A DNA stretch of 64,000 nucleotides from Nonomuraea sp. PA05 (GTDB taxonomy: Bacteria; Actinomycetota; Actinomycetes; Streptosporangiales; Streptosporangiaceae). The stretch covers positions 121,095 to 185,094 of the forward strand of contig NZ_VSEY01000027.1 in NCBI RefSeq assembly GCF_008086045.1, in the 5' to 3' direction. Position numbers and translations under genes: made by a program. Every line of letters starts with the position of its first letter. Position 1 is the stretch's first letter. The notes beneath the pieces are model-generated. The model did not search any database. It saw nothing but the letters and a program-made list of their open reading frames with translations, and had not been told where the DNA came from. Positions 48,482 through 56,173 of this stretch are shown here, piece after piece.

Positions 48482-49618
48482 GTGAGAAGGTGGCTACTCG
48501 CGATCGCAACCATCCGAGGAGGCGCCATCTCGCGGCAAATCGTCTCCAGACATCAACGCCGGCTGGTGCCGGCGCTGCTGGCGACCGAGGTGCTGGTCGC
48601 TCTGGCGGACGCCGCGTACGCGACGGTCTCCCTGTCGGCCCTGCTGCTGATCGGCCCGATGGTTGCCGCCCATCTGCTGACCGTCCGCCAGACCCTGCTG
48701 GCCGCCGCCACCGCGCTGGCCCTGGCGCTGTTGCTGCCCGCGCTGGACGAGGGCTCCGAGCTGCCGCACCACCTGGTCCGCGCGCTGATCGTGGCCACCG
48801 GCGGCCTGTGGGCGTACGTGACGGCGCGCTCCCACGCCCGCCACCACGCCGAGCTGGCCCGCATGACCCGCATCGCCGAGTGGGCGATGATCCCCGCGCT
48901 CCCCGCCGAGCTGGGCGGGGTCGGCCTGGCGGCGCACACGCGTTCGTCGGCGGCCACCGCCCGCATCGGCGGCGACCTGCACGACGCCGTCGCCACGCCC
49001 ACCGGCCTGCGCCTGATCATCGGCGACGTCAAGGGCCACGGCCTGGACGCCGCGCACCTCAGCGCCACCGCGCTGGCCGCCTTCCGCCGCACCGCCGCCA
49101 CCGCGCCCGACCTGGCCGCGCTGGCCCTCGACCTGGACGCCGCCCTCTCCCCCAGCCTCGGCCCCGAGGATTTCGTGACGGTGCTGCTGGCAGAGTTCGT
49201 GCCCGGCGGGGTGCTGCTGGTCAACTGCGGCCACCCGGCTCCGGTGCGCGTGGACAACCGGCTCCGCCCGCTGCACCCGCCCCGCCCGTGCCGGCCGCTC
49301 GGCCTGTCGCCCGAGCCGTACGTGTGGCGCGTCCGCCTGCTGCCCTCCGACCGCCTGCTCCTGTTCACCGACGGGCTGACCGAGTCCCGTAGCTGCGAGG
49401 GCGTGGAGCTGCCGTTCGACGAGCGGCTGCACGAGGCTCTGACGCAGGCCACGCTGGAGGAGTCGCTGCGCGAGGTGCTGGGGCTGTTGCGGCGGCACAC
49501 GGGCGGGTCGTGCGCGCACGAGGCGGACGACCTGACGCTGATCCTGGCCCAGCCGCTGCACGCGCGGGAGTCGCCCGTCCCCGCGCCGGTCGTGGATGAT
49601 CGGCGCAGCCGCGACTGA
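48482..49618 (+). CDS. Membrane SpoIIE/PPM-type serine phosphatase
   Basis: A 378-residue protein. Hydrophobic N-terminal segments (about residues 30-105) are followed by a short linker and a PP2C-like SpoIIE domain. Metal-binding motifs are visible: ARIGGDLHD, GDVKGHG and TDGLTE. Such phosphatases dephosphorylate anti-anti-sigma proteins in actinomycetes; no partner is nearby. The start is uncertain. GTG at 48482 has no ribosome site, whereas GAGGAGG at about 48516 precedes an ATC codon, which would be a non-standard start. It shares a short regulatory gap with the divergent STAND ATPase gene. Confidence 0.87.
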   Translation: MRRWLLAIATIRGGAISRQIVSRHQRRLVPALLATEVLVALADAAYATVSLSALLLIGPMVAAHLLTVRQTLLAAATALALALLLPALDEGSELPHHLVRALIVATGGLWAYVTARSHARHHAELARMTRIAEWAMIPALPAELGGVGLAAHTRSSAATARIGGDLHDAVATPTGLRLIIGDVKGHGLDAAHLSATALAAFRRTAATAPDLAALALDLDAALSPSLGPEDFVTVLLAEFVPGGVLLVNCGHPAPVRVDNRLRPLHPPRPCRPLGLSPEPYVWRVRLLPSDRLLLFTDGLTESRSCEGVELPFDERLHEALTQATLEESLREVLGLLRRHTGGSCAHEADDLTLILAQPLHARESPVPAPVVDDRRSRD

Positions 49619-49627
49619 CGCCTGCGG

Positions 49628-51625
49628 TCACTTCACCGAGAACCAGAAGGTGATCTTGTCGACCTCCTTCCTGGGCCCGCTGATCAGCGTACGGACGGGC
49701 TTCCCCGTCGCGTCGGTCATGATGACGTCGGTCGTTCTGGCGCCGGCGACGGTGGCCAGCAGGTGGCTGTCGTCCAGCCAGCCGTGGAACTGGGCGCCGT
49801 CCGGCAACCGGGCCTCGCCCTTCTTCGCGCCGGTCCCCTCATCCCAGAAACAGATATTCCTCGCGTTGTCCGGACATTTCGTATTGAAGACTGATCCGAG
49901 CGTCGTCTCGGCGGCTCCCCCGGCCGCCAGCGCGCCCACCTCGGAGAACGTCCGCAGCACGGCACCGTTCAGGCCCAGCACCCGCACCGACCCGTCCCGT
50001 GCCTGCTGCAGCACGCTCTTCTCGTCCGAGCCCCACTTGTACACGGCCTTGTCCGCGCTCTCCGTCTCGACCACCTTGACCGAGCCCGCGACCGGATCCA
50101 CGACCGCGAAGCCCACCGCCCCCGCCCCGGACTCGGCGCCGAGCACGGTCGCCAGCAGCAGCCTCCCGTCCGCGGACCAGACCGGATGGTCCAGCATGTG
50201 AGGCTTGTTCACGGTACGCAGCTCGCCGTCCCGCCCGGTGGCGCGGTCGCGGATCCGGATCGTCTCGAAGTCGGGACGCCTGGTGCGGGTGGGCGACAGG
50301 GAGGCCACGAAGCGGCCACCCGGCGACACGGCCGGGCGCTCGAAGTTCCCGAAGTAGGCGAAGGCCTTGGTGGCGGGGTCGCGGACGTACGCCTCGGCGT
50401 TGTCGCGGCTGTCGATGTAGGACGAGACCCAGGCCGGGTCGGCGGCGTTCTCGTGCACGACGATCCCGCTGCCGGCGATCTTCACCTCCGACGCGGACGT
50501 GAGCGCCATCGAGCCCGCGCTGGGCGTCGGCAACGGCGCCGGCGCGGACGGCTCCGGGACGGGTGCGGGCCGCAGCAGGAGCACCGCCGCGGTGACGGCC
50601 ACGGCGGTCACCACCGCCCCCGCCACCACCAACGGCCGCCTCCCCCGCCCCACCCACGCGACAGGCCCCGTCCCGCGCCCCGGCTCCCCTTCACGCCCTG
50701 ACCGCGCGACCGGCCCTTCGTCGCGCCCCCGCTTCCCTCCATGCCCCGGCGGAGCCGCCGACTGCTGCCCCTCGGCCAACAGCCGCTGCTCGCCCGTGCC
50801 GCGCAGCACCTCCTCCGGCACCCGATGCCCCAGCAGCGTGAGCAGCGCGCGCGTCGCGGTGGGCCGTGCCTGCGGATCCTTGGCCAGGCACCGCACGGCC
50901 AGCTCGCACAACTCACCGTCCTGTTCACGCAGGTCCCCGAGCTCGGGCTCACCGTGCAGGATCCGGGCCACCAGCGGGGGCAGCTCACCCGTCCCGAACG
51001 GCGGCCGCCCGGTCCCGGCCGCCACCATGGTCGCCCCCCACGCGAACAGGTCGGCCGCGGGCCCCACCCGTCCGCCCTCGAACTGCTCGGGAGCCATGTA
51101 CGGCGGCGTGCCCACGATGTGCTGCCCGGTGACCTCGCCCTCCTCCGCCGCCCGCGAGATCCCGAAGTCGATCACACGCGGTCCGTCCCTGCTGAGCAGC
51201 ACGTTGCCGGGCTTGAAGTCCCGGTGCACGACCCCGGCCTGGTGGATGGCCGCCAGCGCGGTCAGCGTCCCGATCGCCAGCCGCCGCAGCTCGGCGCCCC
51301 GCAGCGGGCCGCGTTCCAGGATCACGTCGGCCAGCGCGGGCCCGTCCACGTACTCGCTGACCACGTAAGGCGTGTCGCCGAACTCCCCGCTGGCGAGCAC
51401 CTGCGCCGTGCAGAAGGCCTTGACGCGGCGCGCGTACTCGATCTCCTGGCGGAAGCGCACCCGCGCCTCGGGGTCGTCCAGCCCGTCGCCCAGCATCTTG
51501 ATCGCGACCCGGGTCCCGTCGGGCAACTCGCCGAGGTAGACCACGCCCTGGCCGCCCACGCCGAGCCTGCCGACGATCCGGTGCCCGCCCACCTGGGCGG
51601 GATCGTTCGCGATCAGCGGCTTCAT
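49628..51625 (-). CDS. Transmembrane serine/threonine protein kinase with C-terminal beta-propeller-like domain
   Basis: A 665-residue kinase. The N-terminal PKN domain has a glycine loop (GVGGQGVVYLG), catalytic lysine in VAIKML, HRD motif HRDFKPGN (Asp136) and DFG, so it should be active. A juxtamembrane Arg/Pro stretch and one transmembrane helix (about 330-348) lead to an exported domain with propeller-like repeats (SPGGRFVASLSP, VWSADGRLLLATVL). The start overlaps the stop of the upstream kinase-like gene (ATGA), so the two are coupled. It is the active partner of a pair whose other member looks inactive. Confidence 0.93.
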   Translation of the reverse strand: MKPLIANDPAQVGGHRIVGRLGVGGQGVVYLGELPDGTRVAIKMLGDGLDDPEARVRFRQEIEYARRVKAFCTAQVLASGEFGDTPYVVSEYVDGPALADVILERGPLRGAELRRLAIGTLTALAAIHQAGVVHRDFKPGNVLLSRDGPRVIDFGISRAAEEGEVTGQHIVGTPPYMAPEQFEGGRVGPAADLFAWGATMVAAGTGRPPFGTGELPPLVARILHGEPELGDLREQDGELCELAVRCLAKDPQARPTATRALLTLLGHRVPEEVLRGTGEQRLLAEGQQSAAPPGHGGKRGRDEGPVARSGREGEPGRGTGPVAWVGRGRRPLVVAGAVVTAVAVTAAVLLLRPAPVPEPSAPAPLPTPSAGSMALTSASEVKIAGSGIVVHENAADPAWVSSYIDSRDNAEAYVRDPATKAFAYFGNFERPAVSPGGRFVASLSPTRTRRPDFETIRIRDRATGRDGELRTVNKPHMLDHPVWSADGRLLLATVLGAESGAGAVGFAVVDPVAGSVKVVETESADKAVYKWGSDEKSVLQQARDGSVRVLGLNGAVLRTFSEVGALAAGGAAETTLGSVFNTKCPDNARNICFWDEGTGAKKGEARLPDGAQFHGWLDDSHLLATVAGARTTDVIMTDATGKPVRTLISGPRKEVDKITFWFSVK

Positions 51626-53580
51626 GAGGCCGGTACACGGGCGAACTGGAGAGGGATGTTCTCCCGCTCTAGATCGGCCAGCACCCGCTTGACGGTGCCC
51701 ACTAGATCGATGATCTTGATCTGCGCGGTGCCCTTCTTCTTGCCCGGATCCTGGATGAGCAGGTGTTTCTCGTTCCACCAGCCGCGGAAGCTGCCCTCCT
51801 TGCTCCCGAAGGGCACCGTCGCCTGCCTCGCGCCGGTTCTGACGTCCCAGACGCAGATCGCATCACCCTTCGGGCAGACGGTGGCGATCCTCGTGCCGGA
51901 CGGGGAGTACCACTCGCCGCCGCGCGGCAGGCCCACCCAGTGCATCGTCTTGGTGACCTGGCCGGACAAGTCGTAGAACTCCAGCCCCCTGTTCTTGCCG
52001 TCCCAGTAGCCGCGCACGATCTGGCCGTCGGGGCTGAAGGAGTGGAACAGGGTGGAGTCGTTGGTGTACTCGGTCTTGACGTACGCGGCCTTCCTGGCGG
52101 CCACGTCGACGACGACGAAGCCCACGAGCAGCCTGGGATCGGCCTTCGTGTCGTAGACCGACAGCAGCAGCTTGCCGCCGTCCCTGGACCAGACGGGGTT
52201 CAGCGTGTTCAGGGGCTTGCCGACGGTGCTGACGACGAAGGACTCGCCGGTGGACATCCTGGTGAACTTGACGCGGTCCACCTCCGAGTCCTGGAACTTC
52301 AGCATGGGGTTGAGCGCCACCCAGTCGCCTCCGGGTGAGACGACGGGCTGGTCGAAGGCGCTGACGGCCTTGAACGCGCCGTTCCTGTCCCGGGCGTAGC
52401 TGGTGTACCGGTCCTTGTCCTCCAGGTAGGCGGCCAGGCGCATCGAGTCGCCCGAGTGCTCGTGCAGGGTGACGCCCACCACGGGCAGCTTCGTGTCCTT
52501 GTCCGCCTTCTCCGCCACGTCCTCCAGCGGCGCCTCCGTCGGCGAGGACGTGATCGTCGCAGCCGTGGCCGGCGCGGACGAGGCGGCGGCGGTCGTCGTG
52601 GCGGGCGGCCGGTTCGCGGTGAGTGCGTAGACGCCCGCGCCCGAAAGGAGCGCCCCGGCGGCGAACGCGGCCACCAGCGACACCACCGTGCGCGCCCGGC
52701 GGGGCGGCCGGGTCTGCGGCACCGGCGCAGGCGCGCTCTCGGCCTCCCCGGTCAGAACAGCCTTCCCTGTCAGACCGGCCTTCCCTGCCAGGACGGCCTT
52801 CCCGGTCAGGAACGACGTCTGGCCGACCAGCCGCAGCAGCACCTCGTTGGCGTCGGGCCTGGCCGCCGGATCCTTGTCCAGGCAGCGCTCGATGAGGTCG
52901 TGCAGCTCGCCCAGGTCGGGCAGGTCGGGGCCGCGTTCGGCGATGTTGGCGACGGTGGCGCTCATCGACCCGCCCTCAAAGGGCGAGACCCCGGTCACGG
53001 CGAACACCATGGTGGCCGCCCACGAGAACACGTCGGCCGCCGGACTGGCGTCGCCGCCGCGTAACCGCTCGGGCGCGGTGTAGGCGGGCACCGCCACCTT
53101 CCTGGTGGAGACGGACGCCTCGGCCATCGCCTGTTCCAACCCGGCGTCGATCACCCTGGGCCCGTCGGGCCCGAGCAGCACGTTGCCGGGCCGGATGTCG
53201 CCGTGCACCAGCCCCGCCTGGTGGAGGGCGACCAGCGCGGTGATCGTCCCGGCGGCCAGCCGGTAGAGCCCGACGCCGTCGACGGTGCCGCCGACGTCCT
53301 TGAGCGCCGGCCCGTCCACGAACTCCGTCACGAGGTAGGCCTGCTCGCCGGCCACCCCGGCGGCCAGGATCTGCGCGGCGCCCACCACGGAGACGCCGCG
53401 TAACGGCTCCATCGCGTTCAGGAACGGCTCGGGCTCCATCTCCGGCGGCAGCAGCCGCACCACCACCGGCTCGCCACTTCTCGACCGCCCGAGGAACACC
53501 TGCGTCGCCAGCCGCCCGGTCAACCGGTATTGCGCGACCTCGGTGGGATCTCCCGCGCGTAATTCCGCGATCTCCGGCAT
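51622..53580 (-). CDS. Kinase-like (probable pseudokinase) membrane protein, paralog of the downstream kinase
   Basis: A 652-residue protein with the same layout: kinase-like domain (1-260), linker, transmembrane helix (about 294-318, VVSLVAAFAAGALLSGAGVY) and exported propeller-like domain. Catalytic residues have changed. The glycine loop is not recognisable, the VAIK lysine is replaced (VVVRLLP), HRD reads HGDIRPGN (the arginine lost, Asp128 kept) and DFG reads DAG. It probably lacks normal activity and may sense or scaffold. The linker carries LTGKAVL-type repeats encoded by an 18-bp tandem repeat near 52742-52815. Loss of activity is inferred. Confidence 0.88.
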   Translation of the reverse strand: MPEIAELRAGDPTEVAQYRLTGRLATQVFLGRSRSGEPVVVRLLPPEMEPEPFLNAMEPLRGVSVVGAAQILAAGVAGEQAYLVTEFVDGPALKDVGGTVDGVGLYRLAAGTITALVALHQAGLVHGDIRPGNVLLGPDGPRVIDAGLEQAMAEASVSTRKVAVPAYTAPERLRGGDASPAADVFSWAATMVFAVTGVSPFEGGSMSATVANIAERGPDLPDLGELHDLIERCLDKDPAARPDANEVLLRLVGQTSFLTGKAVLAGKAGLTGKAVLTGEAESAPAPVPQTRPPRRARTVVSLVAAFAAGALLSGAGVYALTANRPPATTTAAASSAPATAATITSSPTEAPLEDVAEKADKDTKLPVVGVTLHEHSGDSMRLAAYLEDKDRYTSYARDRNGAFKAVSAFDQPVVSPGGDWVALNPMLKFQDSEVDRVKFTRMSTGESFVVSTVGKPLNTLNPVWSRDGGKLLLSVYDTKADPRLLVGFVVVDVAARKAAYVKTEYTNDSTLFHSFSPDGQIVRGYWDGKNRGLEFYDLSGQVTKTMHWVGLPRGGEWYSPSGTRIATVCPKGDAICVWDVRTGARQATVPFGSKEGSFRGWWNEKHLLIQDPGKKKGTAQIKIIDLVGTVKRVLADLERENIPLQFARVPAS

Positions 53581-53683
53581 GCCCTGTCTCAGCCCTTCGT
53601 CAAGGCCTGCTCCTGATCGACATTATGGCCGTGAACCCGCGGCATGTGCAGACCATCCTGAAATCCCTTCATAAACTGGGGAA

Positions 53684-54463
53684 ATGCCCGAAGGAGACGC
53701 CGTCTACCGCACCGCGGCACGGCTCAGGGGCGCGCTGGACGGCCGGGTGCTGACCCGCTCCGACTTCCGCGTCCCCCGGTACGCCACGGCCGATCTCACC
53801 GGACGGCAGGTGATCACCACGCTCTCCCGGGGGAAGCACCTGCTGACCCGGGTCGAGGGCGATCTGACCGTGCACACGCACCTGCGCATGGAGGGCCACT
53901 GGCGGGTCGCGGGCGTGCGCGACCGGATCCCGCCCGGCGACCAGGTCAGGCTGATCCTGGCCAACGAGCGGTGGCAGGCGATCGGCATCAGGCTCGGGAT
54001 GGTGGATCTCGTCAGGACGGCCGAGGAGGCACGTCTGGTGGGTCACCTGGGGCCGGATCTGCTCGGCGCGGACTGGGACCCGGATGAGGCCGTGCGAAGA
54101 CTACGAGGGGCGCCCGGCAGGACCATCGGGGAGGCGCTGCTCGATCAGCGCAACCTGGCGGGGATCGGCACGATCTATCGCGCCGAGACCCTTTTCCTGC
54201 GCGGGATCTGGCCGTGGAAGAAGATCGGCGAGATCGAGGATCTCGGAGGGCTCGTTTCGCTGGCCCACCGGCTGCTGGAGGCCAACAAGGGGCATGCGGG
54301 CACGGTGACCACAGGTGACCGCCGCCCAGCGAATCAGACCTGGGTCTATGGCAGGGCAGGGAGGCCCTGTCGCCGATGCGGCACCCGCATCAGCCGTGGG
54401 GAGATGGGAGAGCAGCCACAGGAACGGCTGATCCTGTGGTGTGCCGGCTGCCAGCCGCGTTAG
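53684..54463 (+). CDS. Fpg/Nei-family DNA glycosylase (endonuclease VIII-like)
   Basis: A 259-residue base-excision glycosylase/AP lyase for oxidised bases. It starts MPEGDAVYRTAARLRGAL, in which Pro1 is the Schiff-base nucleophile after Met removal and Glu2 is catalytic. The H2TH region contains LLDQRNLAGIGTIYRAE. The C-terminal zinc finger is CRRCGTR...CAGCQPR. The MPEGDxV start favours Nei over Fpg. It overlaps the clgR stop by four bases on the other strand. In related chromosomes it follows lhr directly; here 30 kb lies between. Confidence 0.93.
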   Translation: MPEGDAVYRTAARLRGALDGRVLTRSDFRVPRYATADLTGRQVITTLSRGKHLLTRVEGDLTVHTHLRMEGHWRVAGVRDRIPPGDQVRLILANERWQAIGIRLGMVDLVRTAEEARLVGHLGPDLLGADWDPDEAVRRLRGAPGRTIGEALLDQRNLAGIGTIYRAETLFLRGIWPWKKIGEIEDLGGLVSLAHRLLEANKGHAGTVTTGDRRPANQTWVYGRAGRPCRRCGTRISRGEMGEQPQERLILWCAGCQPR

Positions 54464-54816
54464 GCAGCCACCATGTCCTTGACTTCGGGGAAGACGGAGT
54501 CGGAGATCGACCCGGGAACCGTCTCCGCGAGAGGCAGGCGCTCGTGCTCGGGCACGTCGGCCAGCACAGGGGCAGCCTGGAGCTCCGCCAGCGCGAACTG
54601 GTCGGAAACCTCACGCAACACCTGCGAAAGCGGCACACCGAGCGCGCCGCAGATCGACGCGAGCAGCTCGGACGAAGCCTCCTTCTGGCCACGCTCCACC
54701 TCGGACAGATAGCCGAGCGAGACCCTTGCCAGCGTGGACACCTCGCGTAGCGTGCGTCCCTGCCGCACCCGCAACCGCCTCAGCACGTCTCCGAGCAGCT
54801 GACGCAGCAGAATCAT
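54460..54816 (-). CDS. clgR: ClgR-type XRE-family transcriptional regulator
   Basis: A 118-residue regulator closely matching actinobacterial ClgR: MILLRQLLGDVLRRLRVRQG, TLREVSTLARVSLGYLSEVE, RGQKEASSELLASICGALGV. ClgR activates clp protease and, in some species, recA-linked and other stress genes. It is itself degraded by ClpP, and the C-terminus ends in MVAA, which resembles a ClpP-type degron. The ATG at 54816 has GGGAG 7 bases upstream. The frame runs back to 55026, but those 70 residues are unlike the family. Its place upstream of nei and downstream of cinA is the usual one. Confidence 0.92.
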   Translation of the reverse strand: MILLRQLLGDVLRRLRVRQGRTLREVSTLARVSLGYLSEVERGQKEASSELLASICGALGVPLSQVLREVSDQFALAELQAAPVLADVPEHERLPLAETVPGSISDSVFPEVKDMVAA

Positions 54817-55102
54817 CTGTCGCTCCCTCCCCGGCGCGGATGTCTTCACCACGCCCCGCGCGATCGGATCGTGCCGCACTTTGTTCTTCTTCGCTTCGTA
54901 CATACTCCTCGCCGTCATCACTGGACGTCGCCGCCCCTGGACCGCCGCTCGTGGCTCGTTGCGCGACTCATCAGGCCCGCCTGCCGGGCGCTCGGTGCTT
55001 GCGATTGGCTCACGGACCTCACTCACAGCTCCACCGTACCCGTATCCACCGACACCGCGTCAGACCGCGCATCGCATGTTCGCTCGGGACGTAACACGGT
55101 AA

Positions 55103-55594
55103 TCACCCGGAATGTTCCCCTATGTTCGCCTTCAGCACACCTGACAGTAGATCGACTGCCTCGTCCACCGTCTCTACCCTGATACGTTCGCGCGACCCTT
55201 CGAGTCTCAACTCGCGGAACGAAATCTGCCCGCCAGGGCAGGAAACCGCGGCGTACACCAGGCCGACCGGCTTTCCGTCCTGCGGCTCCGGCCCCGCCAC
55301 GCCCGTCACGGCCACCCCATAGGTCGCCCCGCACACCCGCGCCACCCCCGCCGCCATCGCGGCGGCCACGTCGGCGTGCACGGCCCCCTCACGCGCCAGC
55401 AGGTCCGCCGGCACGCCCAGCAACTCGTGCTTGAGATCGGTGGCGTAGGAGATGACTCCGCCCCTGAAGGCCTTGGAGGAGCCGGACACCGCCGTGATCG
55501 CGGCCCCGATGAGCCCGCCCGTCAGCGACTCGGCCACGGCCACCGTGGCTCCTCGCTCCACCAGCATCCTCAGCACCCCGGCCACGTCCGCCAT
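55103..55594 (-). CDS. Nicotinamide-nucleotide amidase (CinA C-terminal domain type, PncC)
   Basis: A 163-residue enzyme that deamidates nicotinamide mononucleotide for NAD salvage. The family motif is VAVAESLTGGLIGAAITAVS, followed by GGVISYATDLKHELLGV and the nucleotide-binding AVTGVAGPE. The protein is the stand-alone amidase domain without the CinA N-terminal half. It begins three bases after pgsA stops, so it is in one operon with rimO-pgsA. Confidence 0.93.
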   Translation of the reverse strand: MADVAGVLRMLVERGATVAVAESLTGGLIGAAITAVSGSSKAFRGGVISYATDLKHELLGVPADLLAREGAVHADVAAAMAAGVARVCGATYGVAVTGVAGPEPQDGKPVGLVYAAVSCPGGQISFRELRLEGSRERIRVETVDEAVDLLSGVLKANIGEHSG

Positions 55595-55597
55595 CGA

Positions 55598-56173
55598 TCA
55601 CTCCTCGCGCGCCTGCTGGGCCACTTTACGCAGCTTCACGGCTCTGAAGATGTAGTCGACCCCCGTCGCCACGGTGACGACCACGGCCCCGCCCATCACC
55701 ACCCACAGGATGGGACCGGGCACCGGGAAGGGCAGGAGGTAGAGCACGATGGCGGCGATCTGCAGCACGGTCTTGACCTTGCCGCCGTAGCTGGCCGGGA
55801 TGACCGCGTGCCGCAGCAGCACCAGCCTGAGCGCCGTGATGCCCAGCTCCCTGCCGAGGATCACGATCGTGACCCACCAGGGCAGCTCGCCCAGGACCGA
55901 CAGGCACACCAGCGCGGCCCCGGTGAGCGCCTTGTCGGCGATCGGGTCGGCGATCTTGCCGAAGTCGGTGATGAGGCCGTACCGCCTGGCCAGCTCACCG
56001 TCGAGATGATCGGTGATCGAGGCCACCGCGAAGACCGCGAGCGCGGCCACCCGCCAGCCCGTGCCCGGCACGAAGAGACAGACGACGAAGAAGGGGACGA
56101 GCACCAACCGGAGGACCGTGAGGACGTTGGCGATGTTCCACGGGCTTACCACGCGGCGCTCGTCCCTTTTCAT
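55598..56173 (-). CDS. pgsA: CDP-diacylglycerol-glycerol-3-phosphate 3-phosphatidyltransferase
   Basis: A 191-residue membrane enzyme making phosphatidylglycerol phosphate. The CDP-alcohol phosphotransferase motif is complete: DHLDGELARRYG...ITDFGKIADPIADK (D-x2-D-G-x2-A-R, G-x3-D-x3-D). About five hydrophobic segments are present. Its start overlaps the end of rimO (ATGA) and its stop lies three bases before pncC: a tight conserved operon. Confidence 0.95.
   Translation of the reverse strand: MKRDERRVVSPWNIANVLTVLRLVLVPFFVVCLFVPGTGWRVAALAVFAVASITDHLDGELARRYGLITDFGKIADPIADKALTGAALVCLSVLGELPWWVTIVILGRELGITALRLVLLRHAVIPASYGGKVKTVLQIAAIVLYLLPFPVPGPILWVVMGGAVVVTVATGVDYIFRAVKLRKVAQQAREE

Noticed and set aside
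23634..53683. Integrative element or genomic island with integrase and att sites
   Set aside because: No integrase, excisionase, relaxase or transposase and no flanking tRNA or matching direct repeats at the two junctions were seen.
54817..55026. A 70-residue N-terminal extension of ClgR
   Set aside because: The family begins at MILLRQLLGDV and a strong ribosome site precedes that ATG; the extension has no resemblance to the family.
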